This document shows positions 42,865-50,855 of a stretch of DNA of 64,000 nucleotides, piece by piece; the stretch's first letter is position 1; every line of letters begins with the position of its first letter. The stretch is from Pseudomonas canadensis (lineage in GTDB: Bacteria > Pseudomonadota > Gammaproteobacteria > Pseudomonadales > Pseudomonadaceae). The notes under the pieces are model-generated. The model was not told where the DNA came from. It was given only the letters and a program-made list of their open reading frames with translations, and ran no database searches. The DNA is taken from NCBI RefSeq assembly GCF_000503215.1, contig NZ_AYTD01000017.1, forward strand, positions 702,716 to 766,715, given 5' to 3'. A program made the position numbers and the translations under genes.

Positions 42865-44009
42865 CAGCCCATCTCCATGAAGAACAGCGCGGCGACCGCA
42901 TCCAGCACGATCACCACAAAGATCGATTGCACCACGCTGGAGGTGGTGTGGGCACCGACCGACTCGGCACTGCCGCTGACCTTGAAGCCCTCCAAGCAGC
43001 CAATGGCGGCAATCAGGAACGCAAAAACCGGCGCTTTCACCATGCCCACCAGGAAGTGCTGGACGCCAATGTCCGATTGCAGCAGCGACAGGAACATTGC
43101 CGGCGAAATATCCAGGGCCACGGCGCAGACCACGCCGCCGCCGACAATCCCCGAGAGCATCGCCAGGAAGGTCAGCATCGGCAATGCCACCAGCAGCGCC
43201 AGTACGCGAGGCAGCACCAGCAACTCCATCGGGTCCAGGCCCAGGGTGCGGATTGCGTCGATTTCTTCGTTGGCCTTCATCGAGCCGATCTGGGCGGTAA
43301 AGGCACTGGCGGTGCGACCGGCGATCAGGATCGCCGTCAGCAACACGCCGAACTCCCGCAGGAAAGAGAACGCCACCAGGTCGACGGTGAAAATAGTCGC
43401 GCCAAAACTCTTGAGCACGGTGGCGCCGAGGAATGCCACTACGGCACCCACCAAAAAGGTCAGCAGGGCCACGATGGGCGCGGCGTCGAGGCCGACCTGT
43501 TCCAGATGCGCGACCATGGGCGTGATGCGCCAGCGCTTGGGACGGAAAATGCCACGGGCGAAGGTTTCGAGAATCAGGCCGATAAAACCCAGCAGTTTCT
43601 TGCTGTCCTGCCAGACGGTGTCCACCGCCCGGCCAATGCGCGCCAGCACCTGAATGCCAGCGGCTTCTTCCGGTGCTTTGTCCGGTACGCAAAAGTCATT
43701 CAGGGAGCGGTAGACGGTCTTGAGCAGGGCGCGGTCGGCGGCAGAGAGGCTGCAGTCGGTCTGTTCGGCGGATTGCTCGATGCGGCTTGGCCCCAGCAAC
43801 TCCACCAGCAACGACGCGCCGGCAGTATCCAGGGCACCGAGGCCGTTGAGATCGATGCGCGCGCCGGCGTCGTATTGGCCGTCGAGCTTGTCCGACAGCT
43901 TCTTTAGGTTGGCATAGTGGGCAAGCGTCCAGTCCCCCGTAATCCTCAGCTGTGGCGGGGTGGTGGACGTATCGAGGTGGGCTGCACCGGCCGTCGTAGG
44001 GGGGGTCAT
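42861..44009 (-). CDS. MlaE-type permease with N-terminal STAS domain
   Basis: A 382-residue protein: residues 1-110 form a STAS-like domain (RIDLNGLGALDTAGASLLVELL), and about 130-382 a MlaE permease with five or six helices and the motif FGVLLTAILIAGRTASAFTAQIGSMKANEEIDAI. In E. coli the STAS partner MlaB is separate; here it is fused. ATG 44009 has GGAG upstream; a GTG at 44036 is an alternative. First gene of the operon, 54 bases downstream of the DUF5924 gene. Confidence 0.9.
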   Translation of the reverse strand: MTPPTTAGAAHLDTSTTPPQLRITGDWTLAHYANLKKLSDKLDGQYDAGARIDLNGLGALDTAGASLLVELLGPSRIEQSAEQTDCSLSAADRALLKTVYRSLNDFCVPDKAPEEAAGIQVLARIGRAVDTVWQDSKKLLGFIGLILETFARGIFRPKRWRITPMVAHLEQVGLDAAPIVALLTFLVGAVVAFLGATVLKSFGATIFTVDLVAFSFLREFGVLLTAILIAGRTASAFTAQIGSMKANEEIDAIRTLGLDPMELLVLPRVLALLVALPMLTFLAMLSGIVGGGVVCAVALDISPAMFLSLLQSDIGVQHFLVGMVKAPVFAFLIAAIGCLEGFKVSGSAESVGAHTTSSVVQSIFVVIVLDAVAALFFMEMGW

Positions 44010-44063
44010 AAGCTCCGAGCTTGTTTGGCTATCCACAATTCCTACGTAATAGCACGAACCTGC

Positions 44064-45095
44064 CTACTTTGGGTTGTCCGTTTGTGCTGAGTCCGTCACT
44101 TTGAAGCGCAGCACGCCGATTACCTGCCCGTCTTCAGTCAGCACGCGTACTTGCCAGCGACCCACGGCGTCGCCGGGGAAGTTCTGCTTGTGGGTCCAGG
44201 CGCGGTAGCCCTCTTTGCGTCCGCCATGGATATCCAAGGCGATGCGGTCGACCTCTTTGCCGTTGAATTGCCACACATGGTAGATGCGCTCATCCAACCC
44301 GCGCGGCGCGTTGATCGCGGTGTAGGCATACAGCCCGCCGCTGCGCAGTTGGGCGGCGGTGACTTCCTTGAGGTCGTCGCCCGGCGTGCGGTCTTGCAAC
44401 TGTGTGCTGATGGCCACTTCAGTCATCCACAAGGTGGCCGGTGGCACCCAACTGCGCAGGAACCATCCGGCGCAACCAATGGCGGCCGTGACCCCGAGCA
44501 ACATCGCCCAGCCTTTAAGGCTGCGTAGCGGCATGCTGACGGCCAGGCTCGGAATCGACAACGCCATGGCCACGCCGAGGGCCAGCTTGTAACTCTCGGC
44601 CGTGGTCAGGTGCAGGATGATCGGCAGCGCGGTGAGCAGCGCGGCGAACAGTGTGAAGGTGTGCAGCGCGAGGAACAGTGAACGTTTGGGCGCCAACCAT
44701 TTGTAGTACAGCGGGTCGACAATCGACACCAGCGCCGCCGCGCCGAGCAGGCCGGTAAAAATCGATTGGCCGCTGTTCCAGGCGGTGGTGATGAAAAAGA
44801 ACGGCAGCACAAAAAACAGACTTTCCTGATGGATCATCTGGGTTGCATAGCGCAGTAGCGGTTCGGGGATTTCGCGCTTGAAGACCTTGGTGAACAGCTG
44901 GGTGAAGCTGTTTTCCAGCATCAGCCACAGCCAGCTCACCAGCATGATCACTGCGATCCAACTGGCCATGCCCTGTTGGCGGTCCACCAGGATGAAGCTG
45001 CCCACACCCGAGATGAAGCCGCCGAGTGCAATCACCCCTGGGTAGCGCTTCATCAGCTCGAGAATGCGCTGGATTACGTGGGTCAGGTTTGGCAT
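44064..45095 (-). CDS. DUF5924/DUF2914 membrane protein
   Basis: A 343-residue protein with seven or eight membrane helices in the first two-thirds (residues about 20-225) and a C-terminal soluble domain (about 240-343) of the DUF2914 type (ERIYHVWQFNGKEVDRIALDIHGGR ... GRWQVRVLTEDGQVIG). The fold of that domain suggests binding of a ligand in the periplasm, but the function is unknown. Confidence 0.8.
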   Translation of the reverse strand: MPNLTHVIQRILELMKRYPGVIALGGFISGVGSFILVDRQQGMASWIAVIMLVSWLWLMLENSFTQLFTKVFKREIPEPLLRYATQMIHQESLFFVLPFFFITTAWNSGQSIFTGLLGAAALVSIVDPLYYKWLAPKRSLFLALHTFTLFAALLTALPIILHLTTAESYKLALGVAMALSIPSLAVSMPLRSLKGWAMLLGVTAAIGCAGWFLRSWVPPATLWMTEVAISTQLQDRTPGDDLKEVTAAQLRSGGLYAYTAINAPRGLDERIYHVWQFNGKEVDRIALDIHGGRKEGYRAWTHKQNFPGDAVGRWQVRVLTEDGQVIGVLRFKVTDSAQTDNPK

Positions 45096-45167
45096 CTGGC
45101 GGTTCGCAGTCTTTTTAGGAAAAAATCCTAGACAGAATAACGTCTTAGTCCGTCGTCCGTTGCGTCA

Positions 45168-46550
45168 TTACGCGATCCGTTTGCGATAAAGCCGTACGCC
45201 GATCAACACAAAGGCGATCAGCCCTAGGACACCGGCGCCGATCCAGCTCAGCAGGTCGTAACTGAGCAGCGGCTTCTCGATACGCCAGTAGCCGGGTTGC
45301 TTGAACACTTGGCGCATGGCCTGGTTGGTCTGGTCCAGACTCACGGCCTTGATGCGTTTGACCGGGTCGCTGAAGTGGCCGTTGTTGTAATCGCCGGAAG
45401 CGCTCCAGTAATAGTCGGCCAGTGCACTGTTGCCCTGCACGGCCCAGGCCTGACGGGCGACGGCGGCCTGTTGCAGGCGGGCGAATACCGCCGGGTCGAG
45501 ACCGTCTTTGAGCAGCTGCGCCCTGAGGTCCTGGAGCACCTGTTCGGCTTCGGGGAGGTTTTCCCGCTCAAGGTCGGCATTCAGGCTGAGGAAGCCGACG
45601 CCGCCGAGCACTTCGCGTTCGCTCCACGGGCCGTAGGACAAGCCGTGCTTGAGGCGCAGTTGGCGGTACAACGCCCAGTCGAGGTAGTCCTTGAGCAGGT
45701 CGTAGGTTTCATCATGCCCGTCGTCCAGTACTGGCTCAGGGAGCATCCAGTGCAGTTTGGCGCTATCGCCGACCCAGCCGTGGATCAGTTCGCGGTGGGC
45801 GGCGGCGGCATGCTGGATTTCCGGGAGTGCCGGGTGTTCCGTGGGTTCGACCGGGTCGAGCTGGCCATAGGTACGTTCCAGATAGGCCGGCAGCAATTTG
45901 TCGAGGTCACCGACGATGATCAGGGTCATGTTGTTGGGCGCGTACCAGTTTTTGCGCAGGTTCTCCAACTGGTCGCGAGTCAGATGGTCGACCTCGGCGC
46001 GTTCGGCGCATTTGAGGCCCAGCTCGACGGCCAGTTGATTGCTGGCGGTGTGGCCTAGATCCTGGCGGTCCAGCAGGCGTTGCAGGTGTGAGTAGTGGCC
46101 GCCGTCTTCGCGCTCCACCACCCGCTTGGCGGCGTTGATATTGGCGTCGGTCAATTCGGTGCGGGTGAGGATCGCCAGCAGCAGGTCCAGCACCTTGCGC
46201 TGGTTTTGCGCGGGCGCCTCGATCACGAAGGTGGTGTCGGCGTTGCTGGTATAGGCGTTCCACTCGCCGCCCAGGGCTTGCATGCGGTCTTCCAGCTCAC
46301 CTTCTCCACCGCCGTCGATGCCGCTGAACAGCAAGTGTTCCAGCAGGTGCGGCAGCTCTTTGTCCTCGCAACTGAAGTCATCCAGACCCACGCCCACCAC
46401 CAGGCGGATCGCCACATGCCCGCGTTCGGTGCCCGGCTTGAGCAGCAATTGCAGGCCATTGGGCAAGGTGTAGCCCTCGACTTGCAGGCGGTCAAAGGCA
46501 AAGGCATGGGCAGAGCCCATGAGCAGACAGGCGAACAACAGGCGACGCAT
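45168..46550 (-). CDS. M16 family zinc peptidase, exported and membrane-anchored
   Basis: A 460-residue insulinase-type peptidase. Signal peptide to about AHA-FAFD; inverted zinc motif His68-x-x-Glu71-His72 (HLLEH) with the third ligand Glu at 146-148; second homologous domain from about 240, and a single C-terminal membrane helix (about 432-455) with RLYRKRIA facing the cytoplasm. So it is a periplasmic, inner-membrane-tethered peptidase. The substrate is unknown. AGGAAG precedes the ATG. Confidence 0.88.
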   Translation of the reverse strand: MRRLLFACLLMGSAHAFAFDRLQVEGYTLPNGLQLLLKPGTERGHVAIRLVVGVGLDDFSCEDKELPHLLEHLLFSGIDGGGEGELEDRMQALGGEWNAYTSNADTTFVIEAPAQNQRKVLDLLLAILTRTELTDANINAAKRVVEREDGGHYSHLQRLLDRQDLGHTASNQLAVELGLKCAERAEVDHLTRDQLENLRKNWYAPNNMTLIIVGDLDKLLPAYLERTYGQLDPVEPTEHPALPEIQHAAAAHRELIHGWVGDSAKLHWMLPEPVLDDGHDETYDLLKDYLDWALYRQLRLKHGLSYGPWSEREVLGGVGFLSLNADLERENLPEAEQVLQDLRAQLLKDGLDPAVFARLQQAAVARQAWAVQGNSALADYYWSASGDYNNGHFSDPVKRIKAVSLDQTNQAMRQVFKQPGYWRIEKPLLSYDLLSWIGAGVLGLIAFVLIGVRLYRKRIA

Positions 46551-46607
46551 AACAAGCTTCCTGGCGAGTGAGGTCAGTTTTAACTGACTTCGCGGGCCAT
46601 AGTACGT

Positions 46608-48266
46608 TCAGGGCGAATGTGTGATGTCGGCAATATCTTCGGCGGAGAGCGCGCCGGTGTCGGATGTTTCCAACACTACATAAGCACTGCTGCAAAACAA
46701 CGAGTTGAGGCGTTTCATGTCCGCAATCAGCTCCAGGTGTAGGGAGCTGGTCTCCAGACTCTGTACGATTTTTCTCTGCAGGCGACTCACGTGCGCGTGG
46801 GCCAGGCGGCGTTCCTGGGCGCGGAATCGGCGTTTTTCGCGCAGCAACTGGCGGGCACTTTCCGGGTCGGCGCTGAGGAACACCGACAGGCCCAGGCGCA
46901 GGTTGGCGATCAACTGACTGTGCAGGCCAGTGAGTTCTTCCAGGCCCACTTCCGAAAACTGGCGACGCTGGGAAGTTTTCTGCTGCTGAACTTTGCGCAG
47001 CATGCGTTCGATCAGGTCGCCGGCCAGTTTCAGGTTGATCGACAGCTCGATGATTTCGGCCCAGCGCCGGCTGTCCTGCTCACTGAGGTCTTCGCGGGGC
47101 ATTTGCGCCAGGTAGAGCTTGATCGCGCTGTACAGCGATTCGACGTCGTCGCTGAGGCTGCGCATTTCCTGGGTGATGGCGGTCTGTTTGCCGCGCAGCA
47201 CTTCCTGCATGGCGGTCAGCATGTTGTCGATCAGGTCGCCCAGGCGCAGGGTTTCACGGGCGGCGTTGGCCAGGGCCAGGCTTGGGGTGCTGAGTGCCGT
47301 CAGGTCCAGATGGCGCGGCTTGGCTTTGCCGTTGACCTCTTCACGCTCGGGCAGCAGCCAGGCGCACAGTTTTGCCATCGGGCCGATGGTGGGCAACAGG
47401 ATCAGGCAACGGCTCACGTTGTAAAGCAGGTGGAAGGTGATGACCATGCCTTGGGCGCTGTAGTCCAAGCCATCCATCCACAGCACCAGCGGGTCCAGCA
47501 CAGGAATGATCAGCAACAGGCCGATCAATTTGTACAGCAGGCTGCCCAGCGCGACCTGGCGCCCGGCCGCGTTCTGCATGCTGGTACTGAGGAAGGCCAG
47601 CACGCCGCTGCCGATGTTGGCGCCGATCACCAGGCCGATCGCGACATGCAAGCCGATCACGCCTGCGCCGGCCAGAGTCGCGGTCAGTAGGACGGCGGCC
47701 AGGCTGGAGTAGGAAATCATCGCGAACAAGGCGCCGACCAGGGCGTCGAGCAAGATGTCGCCGGTCAACGATGCGAACAACACTTTCACGCCTTGGGCGT
47801 GGGTGATGGGGCCGGCGGCTTCCACGATCAGTTGCAGCGCAAGGATGATCAGCCCGAGGCCGATCCCCACGCGTCCCAACTGCCCTGCCCGCGTTTGCTT
47901 GCGCGACAGGAAGAAAATCACCCCAAGAAAAATCAGCAGCGGCGACAGCCAGGACAAATCGAACGTCAGCACCCGCGCCATCAACGCAGTACCGACATCG
48001 GCGCCGAGCATGGTCGCCAGGGCGGGCATCAGGCCCATGAGGCCCTGGCCGACGAAGGAGGTCACCAGCATCGCCGTGGCGTTGCTGCTCTGCACCATGG
48101 CCGTCACCAGGATACCGGCGATAAACGCCAGCCAGCGCTTGGACATGTTCTGCCCGATGACTTGGCGCAAGTTGGAACCGTAGACCCGCAGGATGCCGGT
48201 ACGGACGATGTGCGTGCCCCAGATAAGCAGGGTCACGGCGGAAAGCAGATTGAGCAAGGTCAGCAT
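46608..48266 (-). CDS. Na/Pi cotransporter family protein with PhoU-like domain
   Basis: A 552-residue membrane protein. Two Na_Pi_cotrans repeats are seen (QSSNATAMLVTSFVG and SYSSLAAVLLTATLAG), within about eight helices (residues 1-310), and a C-terminal helical PhoU-like domain (about 340-540). Transports phosphate with sodium or regulates phosphate entry (family knowledge; not proven for this subgroup). Confidence 0.9.
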   Translation of the reverse strand: MLTLLNLLSAVTLLIWGTHIVRTGILRVYGSNLRQVIGQNMSKRWLAFIAGILVTAMVQSSNATAMLVTSFVGQGLMGLMPALATMLGADVGTALMARVLTFDLSWLSPLLIFLGVIFFLSRKQTRAGQLGRVGIGLGLIILALQLIVEAAGPITHAQGVKVLFASLTGDILLDALVGALFAMISYSSLAAVLLTATLAGAGVIGLHVAIGLVIGANIGSGVLAFLSTSMQNAAGRQVALGSLLYKLIGLLLIIPVLDPLVLWMDGLDYSAQGMVITFHLLYNVSRCLILLPTIGPMAKLCAWLLPEREEVNGKAKPRHLDLTALSTPSLALANAARETLRLGDLIDNMLTAMQEVLRGKQTAITQEMRSLSDDVESLYSAIKLYLAQMPREDLSEQDSRRWAEIIELSINLKLAGDLIERMLRKVQQQKTSQRRQFSEVGLEELTGLHSQLIANLRLGLSVFLSADPESARQLLREKRRFRAQERRLAHAHVSRLQRKIVQSLETSSLHLELIADMKRLNSLFCSSAYVVLETSDTGALSAEDIADITHSP

Positions 48267-48434
48267 GCTCGGCCCCCCGTGTGGGTGCGCTCTAAAGTGA
48301 GCGAAGGAAAGTTGCCGCGTGCCGCTCTACGTCTTGTACTTAAGCTGTAGTTGGCGAATGGGCTCTGCGCCAGCATCGCATAGCTAAAGTGGGGATTGAA
48401 ACAAAACTGTCATGAAATCAACTTTTTGTGGATG

Positions 48435-48464
48435 CAAAAAAGGGGCTTAAAAAGCCCCTTTTTG
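48435..48464. terminator. Bidirectional intrinsic terminator after terC-like gene
   Basis: AAAAAGGGGCTT - aaa - AAGCCCCTTTTT with A- and T-runs on both sides, working on either strand. It lies 13 bases downstream of the TerC-family gene on the minus strand. Confidence 0.9.
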
Positions 48465-48476
48465 TCTGGCTCGGGT

Positions 48477-49244
48477 TTATTGACCCGGAATGTCTTTGCG
48501 CAGTTTCACCGGATCCTGCTGTTTTTTCTTTTTCGCGATGGCGGTGCGCATCTTGATGTTCACCGCTTCCACCGCCAGCGAGAACGCCATGGCGAAGTAG
48601 ACGTAGCCTTTTGGCACGTGCACATCGAAGGATTCCGCGATCAGCACGGTACCCACGACCAGCAGGAACGACAGCGCCAGCATTTTCAGCGACGGGTGCT
48701 TGTCGATGAACTCGCTGATGGTGCCAGCAGCCAACATCATCACCAATACCGCCACGACAATCGCCGCGACCATGACCGGAACGTGGGACACCATGCCGAC
48801 AGCGGTGATGACCGAGTCCAGGGAGAACACGATGTCGATGATCGCGATCTGGATGATGGTGTAGATGAACTTGCCACCGGCGCCCTTCGGCTCGTCGTGG
48901 GTTTCGTCTTCACCTTCCAGCGCGTGGTACATCTCCTGGGAGCTTTTCCACAGCAGGAACAGGCCACCGAAGAACAGGATCAGGTCGCGACCGGAAATGC
49001 CTTGGCCGAAGACCACGAACAGGTCGGCGGTCAGTTGCATCACCCAGGTGATCGACAGCAGCAACAGAATGCGCGTGACCATGGCCAGCGCCAGGCCGAA
49101 GATCCGGGTGCGCGCCTGCATATGCTTGGGCATGCGGCTGACCAGGATCGAAATCATGATGATGTTATCGATGCCCAGGACGATCTCGAGGGCCGTCAGG
49201 GTGAAGAAGGCAATCCAGATTTCCGGATTGGTCAGCCATTCCAT
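48477..49244 (-). CDS. TerC family membrane protein
   Basis: A 255-residue protein with about seven helices and the two internal repeats of TerC proteins: EIVLGIDNIIMISILV near the N-terminus and DIVFSLDSVITAVGM in the second half, whose acidic residues are thought to bind a metal ion. Family members have been tied to manganese export during protein secretion or to tellurite resistance. RBS AAAGGAA before the ATG. Confidence 0.9.
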   Translation of the reverse strand: MEWLTNPEIWIAFFTLTALEIVLGIDNIIMISILVSRMPKHMQARTRIFGLALAMVTRILLLLSITWVMQLTADLFVVFGQGISGRDLILFFGGLFLLWKSSQEMYHALEGEDETHDEPKGAGGKFIYTIIQIAIIDIVFSLDSVITAVGMVSHVPVMVAAIVVAVLVMMLAAGTISEFIDKHPSLKMLALSFLLVVGTVLIAESFDVHVPKGYVYFAMAFSLAVEAVNIKMRTAIAKKKKQQDPVKLRKDIPGQ

Positions 49245-49308
49245 GTGTATTCCTTTGAGCGAGTGTTAAACCGCGCAAGCTGCAGCGCCGCGCGGTTGGG
49301 TGTTTGGA

Positions 49309-50616
49309 TTATAGAGTGCTGAACAGCGGAATAATCCCCATCAGCAAAGCGGCGACCATTATGCACAGGCACACCAGCACTGCCCACTTGAGGGTAAAGC
49401 GCTGGTGATCGCCAAACTCGATACCCGCCAAAGCGACCAGCAGGTAGGTCGAGGGTACAAGCGGGCTCAACAGGTGCACAGGTTGGCCGACGATCGACGC
49501 ACGTCCCATTTCTGCCGCAGTGATGCCGTAGTGGCTGGCGGCTTCGGCGAGTACTGGCAATACGCCGTAGTAGAACGCATCGTTGGACATGAAGAACGTA
49601 AACGGCATGCTCACCAGCGCGGTGATCACGGCCAGGTACGGGCCCAGCGCGTCAGGGATAACGGCCAGCAGGCTCTTGGACATGGCATCGACCATGCCGG
49701 TGCCCGACAGGATGCCGGTGAAGATACCGGCCGCGAAGATCAGCCCCACCACCGCCAATACGCTGCCGGAGTGAGCGGCGACGCGGTCTTTCTGCATCTG
49801 CAGGCACGGGTAGTTGACGATCATCGCAATACTGAACGCCACCATGAACAGCACCGGCAGCGGCAACAGGCCGGCGATCAACGTGCACATCAGGGCGAAC
49901 GTCAGCGCGCCATTGAACCAGATCAGTTTCGGGCGACGAGCGTCCGGGAATTGCGACACGCTGATTTCGCTGTGGTCGATCTCGTCGCCTTGCAGGTGCA
50001 ATTCACCCAGGCGTGCACGTTCGCGCAGGCCGTACATGTAGGCGATCACCAGGATTGCGACGACGCCGGCGGCCATTGCCGGGATCATCGGTACGAAAAT
50101 GTCCGACGGGTCCACATGCAACGCACTGGCGGCGCGGGCGGTCGGACCACCCCAGGGGGTCATGTTCATCACGCCACCGGCGAGGATGATCAAGCCAGCC
50201 ATGATCCGCGGGCTCATGCCGATGCGCTGGTACAGCGGCAGCATGGCGGCCACGCAGATCATGTAGGTGGTGGCGCCGTCACCGTCGAGGGACACCACCA
50301 GGGCCAGCACAGCGGTGCCGACCGAGACTTTCAGCGGGTCGCCCTTGACCATCTTGAGGATCTTGCGCACGGCCGGGTCGAACAGGCCGGAGTCGATCAT
50401 CAGGGCAAAGTAGAGAATGGCGAACATCAGCATCACGCCGGTCGGCGCGAGCTTGGTGATGCCCGCGAGCATCATCGGACCGATCTCCGGCGCGAAACCG
50501 CCGAACAGCGCGAACAGGATCGGCACAATGATCAGGGCGATCAGCGCGGACAGGCGCTTGGTCATGATCAGGAACATGAACGTGATGACCATGGCAAAGC
50601 CAAGGAAAGTCAGCAT
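49309..50616 (-). CDS. CitMHS family citrate-metal symporter
   Basis: A 435-residue transporter with about twelve helices; family stretches VVSLDGDGATTYMICVAAMLP, NMTPWGGPTARAAS and GQPVHLLSPLVPSTYLL identify CitMHS, which imports citrate complexed with a divalent metal. A 5'-leader of at least 130 bases may exist: an AACAACAACAA stretch on the minus strand at 50746-50756 matches the A-rich motif recognised by Hfq/Crc. It follows the 653-residue DUF4105 gene on the same strand after 239 bases. Confidence 0.92.
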   Translation of the reverse strand: MLTFLGFAMVITFMFLIMTKRLSALIALIIVPILFALFGGFAPEIGPMMLAGITKLAPTGVMLMFAILYFALMIDSGLFDPAVRKILKMVKGDPLKVSVGTAVLALVVSLDGDGATTYMICVAAMLPLYQRIGMSPRIMAGLIILAGGVMNMTPWGGPTARAASALHVDPSDIFVPMIPAMAAGVVAILVIAYMYGLRERARLGELHLQGDEIDHSEISVSQFPDARRPKLIWFNGALTFALMCTLIAGLLPLPVLFMVAFSIAMIVNYPCLQMQKDRVAAHSGSVLAVVGLIFAAGIFTGILSGTGMVDAMSKSLLAVIPDALGPYLAVITALVSMPFTFFMSNDAFYYGVLPVLAEAASHYGITAAEMGRASIVGQPVHLLSPLVPSTYLLVALAGIEFGDHQRFTLKWAVLVCLCIMVAALLMGIIPLFSTL

Positions 50617-50745
50617 AGGAATACTCCAGGCGTAGCGCGGCTAGGGAATGGCGAACCGAGGGGGTCAGCGCAGAACGAAAGGCACGAGGCGTACGGGTGG
50701 AGTTGGGGCGAACAGGCGGGTACGAGCGGACATCGGGAATCACCA

Positions 50746-50756
50746 TTGTTGTTGTT
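50746..50756 (-). promoter_or_regulatory. Possible Hfq/Crc (CA) motif in the citrate transporter leader
   Basis: AACAACAACAA on the minus strand satisfies AAnAAnAA, the catabolite-repression motif of Pseudomonas. It is 130 bases before the start codon, further than usual, so function needs the true transcript start. Confidence 0.3.
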
Positions 50757-50855
50757 AACAGCCGGTCTGTTGCCGGCAGTGGGGGCGATCCTAGACGGGT
50801 AAGCTTTCAGCCAGCTTTCGCTGGATGAAAGGCTGATGAAGGGTTACTCGGCGTT

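Noticed and set aside
49405..50802. 465-codon plus-strand frame opposite the CitMHS gene
   Set aside because: Antisense shadow with no start signal; the sense gene fits its family over the whole length.
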